From contig OX337241.1 in the NCBI GenBank assembly GCA_946965045.2, positions 2,847,744 to 2,911,743 of the forward strand: 64,000 nucleotides of DNA, written 5' to 3'. The number at the start of each line of letters is the position of its first letter. Position 1 is the stretch's first letter. The position numbers were made by a program, and so were the translations under genes. Below the pieces are notes generated by a model. The model was not told the origin of the DNA. It made no database searches and worked only from the letters and a program-made list of their open reading frames with translations. Below, piece by piece: positions 42,909 through 53,260 of the stretch. The stretch is from Epithemia pelagica (lineage: Eukaryota; Bacillariophyta; Bacillariophyceae; Surirellales; Surirellaceae).

Positions 42909-44531
42909 AATGCGATGCGACAGACAGACCGTAGCTTTAGAAGGAGAGGTAGTCTTAGCGTAGGATTTAGGATTAGTCTTAGTCCAAACTTTAGGAGGGA
43001 GGATAATTTTGTGAGTTCGTTGTGAGCTCACAAAATTGTCCACAGCCTAGAGGGGAGTTTCTAGGGGTAGTTTCTTTTTTTGTCCACATTATGTCTCAAT
43101 ACTCATAATAGACCATAGTTAAATTTGATTTTGATTCTTCGGACATTATTCCGATGTCTCACTGGTACTAAATGGCAAATTTTGTGAGTTCAAGTTGTCG
43201 ACCGTCTGATTTTTTGGCCAATTTTGTGAGCTAAAGAACTCACTGGAACACATAAGAAAAAGTTTATTTTGTCCAATGTTGTGAGCTAAAGAACTCACTG
43301 GAACACAAAAGAAGAAAAAGTTGTGAGCTCGTCATGTGATATTGTATTGGGTCAAAAAAAGAATTCACCGTAGCACAAAAGAAGAAAAAGATGTGAGCTC
43401 GTCATCTGATAATGTATTGGGCCAAATAAAAGAATTCACCGGAACACAAAAGAAGAAAAAGATGTGAGCTCGTCATCTGATTTTTATTGGGCCTAGGTAA
43501 GGAACTCCCTGGAGCACAAAAGAAGAAAAAGATGTGAGCTCGTTATCTGATGTTGTATTGGGCCAGCTACGTACTACTCTGAGGCACTAATCCCGACCAT
43601 TTTTTCCTCTACTTCTCACAATCTGTGAGATTACAGAATAGAAATCTGTTGTGTTTTTTGTGCGATTGGTTTTTGTGTGCTGCGTGCTCATTTTTGAATT
43701 TATCTTGCAAGAAGCGTCACTAGACCCACCTGATATTGCATTGGGCCTCTTTGTGCTTGCCCCGTCCCGTAACTAGATACCTGGCATTGTGAGTTTTTCC
43801 ACTGAATTGGGGGACATATCCGAGGTAACCAATCCCACGGCCAACCCAATTCCCAGTCCCCGCGAGACTGTGTAATCCCCCATCCCGTACGTGATTGTAC
43901 AAGTAGGCCAACAGGCTGAAAAGAGGGCGATCCTTGCCAGACCGGCTGGATATCGTTAGGGGGGCGAAGTTAAGGTACTCAACAGGTACTACTTTGCGTG
44001 CTCCGGCACACCGCTTGTTTCCTAACAAAGCATCTGTTGCTGTCGCCTGCCAAGCGACAAGGCTCTCTATCTTTGTGCTGTGGCAGGTTGGTCCATCTTG
44101 AGAATCTACACTTTTGCAATCGGACAAGCGTGGAATTCATCAAATTGGAACGATTTCAGTGCAGCCAGAGTAGCCAGAGTTCATCTTGCTCCTTACAATT
44201 CCTCAACTGTCTATGTCTGGAAATTGGGCTAGGGACTGGCAATCCCGGTGTGTGGAGACAAGAACAGTTACCGTCAGAACTTGCTAGTTCTTGGTTACTT
44301 CCGAGTAGCTACCTAGCCTAAAGACTGCAGTGGAAGCGTGTCACACCTAATTAGCTTTGCCAGCCAAGCCCAGTGACAACTGCTCCCGGTACTGATTACA
44401 TTCCATTGGTGTTTTGGCATTCTACTGCTGTGGATCACGCGTTTCGTCATTAGTCGTGACATCTCTACCCGACTGGTAAGGGAGAGATAACTACAGCAGG
44501 GAACTCAGTTGGTTAGTTTTCTGCATTAATC
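42909..44531. other. Intergenic region, hairpin and minisatellite
   Basis: An 11-bp-arm hairpin AATTTTGTGAG...CTCACAAAATT lies at about 43007-43040. TTTTGTGAG words recur at 43184 and 43218, leading into the 70-bp minisatellite listed separately. The remaining 900 bp to the transposase gene hold short frames only, none supported. Confidence 0.5.
43255..43570. repeat. 70-bp minisatellite, four to five units
   Basis: The core GTGAGCTCGTCATCTGAT starts at about 43323, 43393, 43464 and 43534, giving a period of 70-71 bp. Each unit also carries GGAACACAAAAGAAGAAAAAG and TATTGGGCC. The first units are more diverged. No coding potential is visible. Confidence 0.8.
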
Positions 44532-45011
44532 ATGTCTTCTTCTAGGAGTAATGCTCAAGACTCGGATGACGACAAAACAGACCAGCAGAATGACTCTGCC
44601 AACACTGCTAGTTCTACTGGTGTCGACCCTCTCATGACACTTCTCATGCAGAATCTTGCATCATCTGGAGAACAGTCATCCATGCTTTCCAGGACAATGT
44701 TCCAAGGTGTTGTCCAGTCATTATCACTCATAGAGATGGATAGAAATTTGCGACAACGACGTGAATTGATGTCTCTTTCGCATATGCTTCCCAATAACCC
44801 AAATAGTGGTGTCATCTCTCAGCAAACTCATCCTGTTCGAGTAGGTAATGGAACATCCCTGACGGCGTCTCCACCAGTACGGGGCAATTTATTTCCAGAG
44901 AGTTGCACACCCATGAATGCCAATGACTCTACTAGCACCACAAGAAGGCATAGCTACAGAAGGTGCCTGTCCAGAGACATCCAATATGGATGCGACAAAA
45001 CATTTTATTAA
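44532..45011 (+). CDS. Possible N-terminal part of the following DDE transposase
   Basis: This is a 159-codon frame starting at ATG that overlaps the next frame by 95 bp in another phase. It is Ser/Asp/Gln-rich with a helical stretch (DPLMTLLMQNLASS, SLIEMDRNLRQRRELMSL). It may be an upstream exon or a frameshifted start of the 1113-aa gene, or a separate small ORF of the same transposon. No domain is recognised. Confidence 0.4.
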   Translation: MSSSRSNAQDSDDDKTDQQNDSANTASSTGVDPLMTLLMQNLASSGEQSSMLSRTMFQGVVQSLSLIEMDRNLRQRRELMSLSHMLPNNPNSGVISQQTHPVRVGNGTSLTASPPVRGNLFPESCTPMNANDSTSTTRRHSYRRCLSRDIQYGCDKTFY

Positions 45012-48000
45012 ACATCATCAGCAGAATGTCAAAGATGATACAGCTTCCAACGCCGTGTCAGATGTGTATTGGCCAAACGGGAATACTAAGTATCTCTTAG
45101 ACACCGGCCTTTTGTCCAATGATGGTAAGCCATACTTTGGATATGCATTATGTCATCTATATACCAAGACACATTCAAATGGGAATTCAAAACGGTATTT
45201 GTATTGTCTTGGTGTGATGGCATGTCAAGATCCAACATGTAATTTTCTGCAAAGACCAATGCAACCAAAATCCAAAAACCTCGGTGCCCCGCCACGTCCT
45301 GCAAAGTATGTTTGTCCGATTCATCCTGAGCTACCTCTGAAATGGATTGCATGTACTGGTGGAATCCAACAGGGAAACTCACGATCACAGAATAAAGAAG
45401 ATGTCCCATGCATGATTGTTTGTGAGTTCATCAAAGACAAGAAGCAGTGGTTGATTGAGCATAAAGGGTCACACAATCATCCCAACCCACCAGTAACAAA
45501 ACCATCTCCCCACGCAGTCAAACAGTTTAATGAAATTGTTACTGCCAACCCTTCCCTTGGTCCCCAGAAACTCCAAATGGGGTCATTGACAAATGATTCT
45601 GTTGTTGCCTTAGATGATGCATTTAGCACTATTAACCGTGTTAAGTACCTTCGGCATAAGACACTTGGACGTACACCCATCAAAGCACAGGGGATTCATG
45701 GCAGCATTGGTTCCTTGCTCCAATTTACAAAGGACTTACCAGAAAAAACTTTTATAGTAAAAGCCGAGCTTGTGAAGCTAGATGAAGCGATTATAACGTT
45801 GCAAAGCAATTACATGAGAGAAATCCTACATGAAGCAAATAGCGGAATGCAATCTGATACTGTTGAAGGAGTCATTGATGATCCTGAATTCACAGGAACA
45901 ATTGACGTTCATTTTACTTCGGCATATGATTTCATCCTTGAAAGATGGGTGCCAGTTCTAATCTCATTAATTTTTGGAAGGAGCAAAAAGCATTATGAAT
46001 CACATTGGAGAAGCCTTTTTCATAGCTATGGAGATTCAATTAACACGTCTTGGCAATCCTTTGCAGCAATTTTCCCAGGAGTCACTGTAGATTGGTCAGA
46101 TGCTCTTGGGATGTCTTTTATGGATGAACTCTACGACCATGCCACAATAACACTTGGTGACAAAGCCATCAACAAAAAAGATTTGTTAGCATTTCTGCAA
46201 AAATGCAACGTCCACTTTGAACGGTCTGTAACTTGCATTGAGCGAAATGGTGCTGTGGTCCCACCTTCAAAAACGGGTGATTTTTGCAAACTAATCCATA
46301 CCTTTACCAACGTCAAATCAAAGTTCCATCACTATTGGAATGCGTGTCAGAAAATGATGCAACATTTCCCAAAAGCTATGCCGTGGCTTCGTTGGTATTT
46401 ACATCCGGACAGAGCACAAACATTCTTCCCTGCCTGCCAAAATTTTACATCATCACAGGCTGACAGATTTTCCAAACTATCGTCGTCAACAAATGCACAA
46501 GAAAATGTTGGAAAGCAGTTTCAGGATCTATTTCTAGTAAGAAACCGGAAAATGAGCGTCAATGAAGCAGTACTTAATGCATGGAAGTTTGTTAACAGGT
46601 TCGAGTGCGACAGAAGAAACTCTGCAAGAGGAATGCCTTTACAATATGCGCAATACCCACGTTCTTCAACCAAGCGAACAAAAAAGATGTCCAAAAATGA
46701 TGGAAGAGCACCTGACACCAACAAGTCACTCAATTTGGAAAAAGAATCGAAAGAAGACAAGGAAACTCATGTCAATATAAAGGATTTGTCAGATGGCAAA
46801 CAACCAGAAATCCAGTGTAATATTTTGGACAAAGATAAAATGGAAAACAAAACGAGTTACAATGTGCAAACTTACCAAACGAAAGAAAACAAGGAGGTGC
46901 ATGACAACAAACAAGGTCACATCTTCAATGGTCCATGCTGGGGAATGAAGCACAACAGTGTAATCAATATGTGCGCTCTGGATTGCTGGCTAGTGTTGAT
47001 TGATGCTCCCTACCATGCGGGGCAATTATTGACTCCTTATCCAGAATTGTCAAATCAGTCCAGTTTTTTGTCGAATACATTTTCATTGTTGGATCAAAAT
47101 AGAAGTGAGGAGGCCAAAGTTTTGTGGATGGACTTGTTCAATACATTTGAAATGCAACAAGCTTTCGACAGACGCCAAGATTTTGTGAATTGCCTTGGCA
47201 ATATCAATAGATACTATTGTCATTTCCCAAACACTCCAAATCCACTTTTTCAGGAAGAAGTACAAGGTGTCACAACTGTTCACCCAATGCAGATGAGCCT
47301 AACAATGTATGCAGAGCACAAATTTCATTGTTGTCGCCGCAAACGTTGTCGTTATAATCAGCATGGAAAAATATCGACGACACACAAAAATGAATTCAAT
47401 ATTCAGCCAGAACATGAGGCAAGCTGGGAGGTAGTGGAAAGGGTGATGGTTGGAGACCATTTGAGAAGTCATTTGAGAAGTGGAAGATGCAAATGTGGAA
47501 GTATTGGTTGGGTAGATAGAGCACACACTGTGACTTGGCCACATACAGTGGCCCTGGATTTAACTACCGCGACAAGAAAATATAAAGATCTTTCGGTTCT
47601 CACACCACAGTTTGAAACAGATGACAAAGAGCTCATACTACGTGGTTGTATCCCTCTGGATGAGCAACGAGAACACTTCATAACTTTGATTAAGTGTGAA
47701 GATGGGTGGATGCAGTATGATGGTCTCAGTAATCCACACAAATTCAAGTTGTATTCATGCGATGAAACCCAATTGATTATGGAAGGATCACCTAAAACTC
47801 TCGTTGTGGGAACATATGAAGTAACAGACAATAATGCAAGCAGTAAAGTACAGGATTTTGTTGATTGGGAGGAATTGTTTGATGTTGAGAGATCTGATCG
47901 CGTACCGCGAGATATAGGAGAATCATTGACAAAACTCTCAAGCAAAATTTTGTCACAACAAAGGAAACACAAAATGAAAGGCAAGGACGACAAAAGGAAA

Positions 48001-48258
48001 AGGAAAGCAGAGAGCAGTGAAGAAAGTGACAACGTAAGTAGGAAAAAACCCAAAAGTGCATCAAAGCAACGCATTCCACATGGCTTTTCATTACGAGAGA
48101 ACATACAAAGCCGTGGTCCAAGGCCAACTTGTCAGGGATGTGGCAAAAGAATTGAATATGGACAGAATACCATACGTCATAATTGGAAAGAAAAAAAGAA
48201 CTTTAATTATAACACGATTTCCCAATATCATTGTGAAGCAACATTTTGCAAAAATTGA
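44917..48258 (+). CDS. MULE-like DDE transposase fused to a USP-like peptidase
   Basis: The product is 1113 aa. Residues 95-190 hold a Cys/His cluster (C-x4-C, CPIH, C, then HNH) like a WRKY/GCM-type zinc finger. Residues 310-610 match a Mutator-type transposase: VDWSDALGMSF, a CNVHFERSV motif, then WLRWYLHPDRAQTFFPA and SSTNAQENVG. A Lys/Glu-rich linker follows. From about 680 a papain-like, ubiquitin-protease-type domain appears: NMCALDCWLVLI (candidate nucleophile Cys), later EHFITLI (candidate His) and WMQYDG. The C-terminus has a basic nuclear signal (KDDKRKRKAE) and a CxxC...HxxxxxFC zinc ribbon. The expected role is transposition in the nucleus; the peptidase may deubiquitinate or cleave host proteins. 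No terminal repeats were found with confidence. Confidence 0.7.
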   Translation: MPMTLLAPQEGIATEGACPETSNMDATKHFIKHHQQNVKDDTASNAVSDVYWPNGNTKYLLDTGLLSNDGKPYFGYALCHLYTKTHSNGNSKRYLYCLGVMACQDPTCNFLQRPMQPKSKNLGAPPRPAKYVCPIHPELPLKWIACTGGIQQGNSRSQNKEDVPCMIVCEFIKDKKQWLIEHKGSHNHPNPPVTKPSPHAVKQFNEIVTANPSLGPQKLQMGSLTNDSVVALDDAFSTINRVKYLRHKTLGRTPIKAQGIHGSIGSLLQFTKDLPEKTFIVKAELVKLDEAIITLQSNYMREILHEANSGMQSDTVEGVIDDPEFTGTIDVHFTSAYDFILERWVPVLISLIFGRSKKHYESHWRSLFHSYGDSINTSWQSFAAIFPGVTVDWSDALGMSFMDELYDHATITLGDKAINKKDLLAFLQKCNVHFERSVTCIERNGAVVPPSKTGDFCKLIHTFTNVKSKFHHYWNACQKMMQHFPKAMPWLRWYLHPDRAQTFFPACQNFTSSQADRFSKLSSSTNAQENVGKQFQDLFLVRNRKMSVNEAVLNAWKFVNRFECDRRNSARGMPLQYAQYPRSSTKRTKKMSKNDGRAPDTNKSLNLEKESKEDKETHVNIKDLSDGKQPEIQCNILDKDKMENKTSYNVQTYQTKENKEVHDNKQGHIFNGPCWGMKHNSVINMCALDCWLVLIDAPYHAGQLLTPYPELSNQSSFLSNTFSLLDQNRSEEAKVLWMDLFNTFEMQQAFDRRQDFVNCLGNINRYYCHFPNTPNPLFQEEVQGVTTVHPMQMSLTMYAEHKFHCCRRKRCRYNQHGKISTTHKNEFNIQPEHEASWEVVERVMVGDHLRSHLRSGRCKCGSIGWVDRAHTVTWPHTVALDLTTATRKYKDLSVLTPQFETDDKELILRGCIPLDEQREHFITLIKCEDGWMQYDGLSNPHKFKLYSCDETQLIMEGSPKTLVVGTYEVTDNNASSKVQDFVDWEELFDVERSDRVPRDIGESLTKLSSKILSQQRKHKMKGKDDKRKRKAESSEESDNVSRKKPKSASKQRIPHGFSLRENIQSRGPRPTCQGCGKRIEYGQNTIRHNWKEKKNFNYNTISQYHCEATFCKN

Positions 48259-48817
48259 GCAGAGAGCATATGAGGTCATTCATGGAAAAGCGATGGGTTG
48301 AAGCAGAAGTGGTGAAAGTTGTTCGTGAGCTGCAACATGATGTCAGTCCAAAGTGAGGGAAAGAAACTTCTTACATAGCAATAACACTTACTACATACTA
48401 TTAGGACATGCATGTGAAATGAAATGATCTTGTACTCCCGTTGTTGTTTCGTGTAGTATATTCCAATTTTTCTCATTGGCAACTTAGTTGGAGGCTAGCT
48501 AGGACATACATGTGAAAAGAAGTGTTCTTATACCTCCATTGTTGCATCGTGTAGAAATTCTAATTTTTGCAATTGGAATCTTAGTGGGAGGCAAGCTGGG
48601 TGATATAACAGTTCTCTCATTTTTTTGTCATAAACTCTCATTTACAAATCTAGCTTATGACCGTACTAGGGGCTGTTGGGACACCTAGCATACCTATCAT
48701 GGATAGCATGCATAGCTTCCAACTCACAACTCACAACTCTCGTAGCTCACAACTCACAACTCACAACTCACATTTTTGTATCTCCCCAAACTTTAGTTAC
48801 TCCTACAATAAATCCAG
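48259..48817. repeat. 98-bp tandem duplication and CAACTCACAA repeat
   Basis: Downstream of the transposase, a unit of about 98-102 bp beginning AGGACATGCATGTGAAA is duplicated at 48403-48500 and 48501-48602 with about 20% divergence. A CAACTCACAA tandem run lies at about 48718-48772. No gene is supported. Confidence 0.6.
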
Positions 48818-48825
48818 CCTGTCTC

Positions 48826-51022
48826 CTACCCCCAAGCAGGGGTGAGTCCAGGTCGCACATAGGTCGTACCTAAAGGTACATCTGTATACTCACCCCCTTG
48901 GCTCGACCACCCAAAATTGGCGATTTTCCGACATTGATACAAATTGCATTTTACCTCAACGCATCCACCACGGTGCCAAACTAGTGAGGTCGATTGCATC
49001 CGCCGTGAAGGTTGTCCAACCGCACCCAAGCCCTTGTAAGCTTTCCCATCCTACCGACGACACTTCTGCCTACTCGGTGTTGCCTTCAATTGTCCTTTCA
49101 CGAGCATGGACAACCAGCAAAACACCACATTTCGCGACAACAACGAGGGAGATGAAGATCCATCCACCGACTTCCCAAACCGCTCTATTACGTCCCTTCT
49201 CCGCCATCTCATTCTCTCCCCATAATACCGAGCGGCCTTCCAAAGGTCCAGACCTTCTGCACCAGGCACGAACCGGAACAACCATAAACCAAGACAAGAC
49301 AAGACAAGGATGGAAGGTTGTGGTTGTCTCCATTGATAGTGCCATCTGATGCAGCTTTTATCTCTTCTGTCTGTGTGTCTCCTCGGTGAACGAAAGATAG
49401 CTTGAATCTTTCCTTTTGTTTCGTGATCTGAAATTGGTGCAGCGGCGGTCGTCTCGTCATTGGACACGCTTTCCCAACAACACCATGTCTTCCTTTCGTT
49501 CGGCCTCAATTCCCAGGACGAAGCAAAAGTAAACAGACGGTTCCATCGAGACTGCGTTGAAGAGCAAACGATTTTGTTTTGATATTCAGAGACAGTCCGC
49601 TTCTAGAGCTGTAAACCTCTGACATGCTCCAACTTGCAAAAGAATACTTGTTGATGCTCGACTTCCTTGGCTACTCTTGACTGGACCTCTAATGACCTAC
49701 TCGCTTGCTGGATTTGGCTGTCAAGTCTATATTATTATAAGTACTATTACAGGATTTTCTTCTTCTCTTGTTGTATACAAAAATAGTAATTTCAAAAACA
49801 GGCAGCGCGAGCAAAAACACACCCTTCTCGTTTCACCATGGCTTGTTGGGCGGCCAAGGCCGAACCCAATTCTTCCGATTTTTGTTTGGACGACGACGAC
49901 GACGAGTTCCAGGCATTGGCCAATTCTGGATTGGATTGCAACAATTGTTGTTATACCAACAATCAAGCCTTGTCCCTGCCATATCGTGGTTGTGCGGCGG
50001 TCATGGCCAATCGGTTTCACAGATCCGCCTCTCCACTTCTCGAGCCAAGCGAGCGCCTCCACATTTGGGCACAACGTGCCCAGACATTCACAAAGAAGAT
50101 CCCGAACGGCGCCAGTCACAGAAACATACTTGTGCGCCACCAGAATGGCCGGCCGTAGTATCTGGCCGTTGATTCCCCACCAGGAGTCGTCGTCCAGTGA
50201 GCCCACTCATTCCACCACAAAATCCAACAAGGCTTGCGCAAGACATTTTGCGAGGCCCGATTGCGTGCCTCTCGAATTCTTTGTTTTCATATGGTGCCTT
50301 GATAACATTCCTCGTATCGTTCTTCCATGGAGTGCACTGCGTGTAAAGGGAATGTGTTCGCCATAAGAGAGAGGCATGTGATTCCAAACTAGATTGCAAC
50401 TGCGCCTTGGAGTATCCGATGGAAGTTGTGGCACTGCTCCCGGTATTTGATGAATGGAATCCGTGGAGCGTCTTGTTGCGACCTTTGGACGGCCCGTGGT
50501 CAAAGATGATGACGAGAAACCAGAACTATGATACCATGGGTTGAGCCTGAGCGTTGGTCCGTCCCGTTGCTTTCGTTCGTCGTCCTCCGATTCATTTGAG
50601 GGAGCACCACGCAAAACCGCATCCTCCTGAGATGGTTCTCGGTTTCGGTTGCAAATGGGCGAAACGACGTGATACCGGGGGTTGAGGAGGAACGGGCCTG
50701 GGATGTAGGAGTGTTGTTGGTTTTGGCGATGCCAGTATCAAAACCTGCTCTTGCAGATGCCACCGGCTGACTTGGGTCCACCTGAGCTTCATGGGCTTGT
50801 CGGGTTTGCTTCTGAGAAAGCTTCCGACGTTTATGTCAAGAAGAAGACATGATGTGGGTCGATTTGATACCTCTGCACCTCCACCACCGTAATGGATGCG
50901 TGGAGGTAGAATGAAATTTGTATCAATGTCGAGAGCGACCAGGTCGAGCCAAGGGGGTGAGTAGACGGATGCACATCGTGCATCCAATCACGCGTGACTG
51001 ACTCACCCCTGCTTGGGGGTAG
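48826..51022. mobile_element. 2.2-kb hAT-like inverted-repeat element
   Basis: The ends match over 23 bp in inverted orientation (CTACCCCCAAGCAGGGGT onward) and are flanked by an exact 8-bp duplication CCTGTCTC (48818-48825 and 51023-51030). Similarity continues inward in patches for about 150 bp on each side (TACTCACCCCCTTGGCTCGA, then a GACATTGATACAAATT block). The 8-bp duplication points to the hAT group or a relative. No intact transposase is present, so the element is non-autonomous or decayed. Confidence 0.8.
49727..50614 (-). pseudogene. Broken minus-strand frame inside the 2.2-kb element
   Basis: On the minus strand one frame is open from about 50614 to 49727 apart from a single TGA at 50209-50207, about 295 codons in all. 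Near the stop it reads KCLAQALLDFVVE and, beyond it, VGSLDDDSWWG and VRDLLCECLGTLCPN, which look like real protein. I recognise no family. A plus-strand 106-aa frame at 49838-50158 with a good start context (CACCATGG) covers the same DNA; at most one is likely real. Confidence 0.25.
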
Positions 51023-51244
51023 CCTGTCTCCTCCTATCCGAATCAACATGAAATCGATGAAGAAGAAGCAAAATGATCCTGAATCCAGCACTCTATAGAA
51101 GAAGAATCTCGACAGTACCAACATAATGTATCCAACGGGTTCTCAGACCAAACACTGATCCTCCCGACTTTCGCTGCACCGGCCATTGCGTCTGAAACAC
51201 CTCCTCTGACGTATCGTTCTTGGCGTCTGATCCTTAAGGCCTCA

Positions 51245-52204
51245 TCACTTTGGCCCTAGAGCATGGTTGGATACAAGAAAGTCACATACTTTTCTGGCAA
51301 TTTCCGCAGGCTTCTCCATCATGATCAAATGGCTTGCCTTCTCCATCGGAACAAATTCAGTTGTGGTTGGGGCTAACTGGTTCACCAAATGTTGTCCCCA
51401 TTCAATCTGTAAAACCCCATCATTGACACCGTGGAAATGAATCACAGGCTTGTTGTTGATCGCTTGAATGAGCTCGTCGGACGTTGCCCATTTTGTTTGT
51501 CTGTAAAAGGCTTTGACCATGAACATCGCATTGCTGTCATTGGACTTTAAACATTGATCATGAAGTTCTGGGTTGCTGGGATCAATAGCTCTTGACAAAA
51601 ATTCTTTTGTCAATGTACTTTGTAACATCTCCAGCATCCATACTGGCAATCGAAAGACAGGATGACCCCCATCGGGCACAGGATGCGAAGAGTTGACACG
51701 TACGGCGGCTCCCAAGAAGATGAATCCCTTCACCTTATCCATAACAATCTTGTTGTGATCTGAGTTCAGCAAGTGGACAAGAATATTGGGTCCATATGAA
51801 TGTGAAACGAAGTGAATAGGTAGGGAAGCGTCAGAGAATGTTTCCAGTATAGATCCAAGATCTCTCTGCAGCTCCTGTCCACTGTAGGCATCCCAGTCTT
51901 CAATCATGGGTGACTGGCCACATCCCACCATATCGAATAAGATACATTTTATTCGCAACTTTGTTGGTCCATAGAGAAGAAGATAATCCAACGCACGAAG
52001 TAGTGAATGAAATTGAGCTTCGGTGGCGCAACTGCCATGAATACACACGAGTTGGAGATCCTTCGGCACTGCATCGTTGTTCTCATCGTTCGCCTGTATG
52101 CCAAGGGTCCATTCGCGAACAAAGAGTTTGCGTCCTGGACGGACTTCCCTCAATTCGGCAAATATTTCTTTCATGGTCTCGCGATCTTTGTTTGTTGAGA
52201 TCAT
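51245..52204 (-). CDS. Alpha/beta-fold hydrolase
   Basis: The product is 319 aa. It has an oxyanion-hole HG (CIHGSCAT at 54-61), a nucleophile elbow VSHSYGPN with the presumed catalytic Ser136 (Ser in place of the first Gly of G-x-S-x-G), a candidate catalytic Asp in HFHGVNDGVL and His in KASHLIMMEKP near the C-terminus. LFDMVGCGQSP is the typical strand-4 loop. No signal peptide or membrane helix is visible, so it is probably cytosolic. The substrate cannot be inferred; the fold covers esterases, lipases, epoxide hydrolases and others. ATG 52204 and the Met eleven codons in are both possible starts. Confidence 0.82.
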   Translation of the reverse strand: MISTNKDRETMKEIFAELREVRPGRKLFVREWTLGIQANDENNDAVPKDLQLVCIHGSCATEAQFHSLLRALDYLLLYGPTKLRIKCILFDMVGCGQSPMIEDWDAYSGQELQRDLGSILETFSDASLPIHFVSHSYGPNILVHLLNSDHNKIVMDKVKGFIFLGAAVRVNSSHPVPDGGHPVFRLPVWMLEMLQSTLTKEFLSRAIDPSNPELHDQCLKSNDSNAMFMVKAFYRQTKWATSDELIQAINNKPVIHFHGVNDGVLQIEWGQHLVNQLAPTTTEFVPMEKASHLIMMEKPAEIARKVCDFLVSNHALGPK

Positions 52205-53260
52205 TTGTGGAAAGGAGAATAAACCTAAGCTGGTTCATTCCGCGAGTGTTCTTTCTAATTATCATGATGATCTACTCCGTGCGCTAAGTATTTCATACGT
52301 GGTTTCATTACCTACTCCTACCTACCGTATTTTCCGGATTCCTGGACCCCAGGAATGTACATGATTGAGGGCGGGAGGGTCCAGGACTCCGGCAATTTTG
52401 GATAAATTTTTTTAAGATTCCATTCACACGGTACAATTAACTTAATAGTAAAGTTCATGTTCAACATCGGGGTTGTAGAGAAGGGTTGGTCGCTCTAATC
52501 CAGTTAGGGGAAAGACCGACGTAGCCTTAACCCTAATAACAATACCCATCATGCTGTATCTCTTGTTTCTCCTCTTCGATTCACTCGCATCTAATGTCAG
52601 GCAGTGCGATGGAAAGCTTGGAACGTGAGGAATGTGGGGGTAACCCTAAAACCTGGAAAGAGCCTACAGATATAAAGTTAGGGGGTCATGTACGCTTAAA
52701 GGGGGTGGGGGGTCCAGGACTATAGGGGAACCAGGAATCCGGAAAATAATAGATCGTGCGATAAAAAAAGGCAGGAGGGAGTGGTCGGTTGTCGGAGTCG
52801 GAGGCCGTGTTTTGTCTACACCTTGTATTCCCTTTTGGGTAGGTAGCTGCCCAATTAGTATGGGGCTCGGTCTCGATGGCTCCGGGGATGTTCATTCGAA
52901 AACAATTACCGAGACGTCAATGTCAATCCTCTTGAGCACAAAGAACACCCACAGAGAAAACAAGACTTTGCTCACTTTTCGTTCAAATCTATCAGGCTGA
53001 CTGTCTCAGTCTTCCTGTCCATGTTCCATTTCCGGATTCTTCAAACGGCGACGTCTTCTCGCGGGAGACGTTGGAGGATCTCATGGAGTTGCTGCTCTCC
53101 TAGGAAAACCCACAGTGGGCCTATCGAAATCTTGGTCTTTTGTTTTACTTGTTCAGTTTGGGAGATTGAGCAAGAGATAAGCGATGATATCCTCGTTGCT
53201 GTGTTTCATCCACGGTTGGCCATTCACGCCATGAGTAATGAACAAGAGCATTGGGCATGA
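52205..53260. other. Intergenic stretch, no gene supported
   Basis: There are short frames only, and no domain is visible. The word GGACCCCAGGAATG near 52343 and GGGGTCCAGGACT near 52710 (with CCGGATTCCTG and CAGGAATCCGG) are inverted relative to each other and about 370 bp apart. They may be ends of a small non-autonomous element, but no duplication is clear. Confidence 0.4.

Noticed and set aside
43720-44127. 135-codon minus-strand frame
   Set aside because: No recognisable motif and no flanking structure; adjacent to a minisatellite and probably chance.
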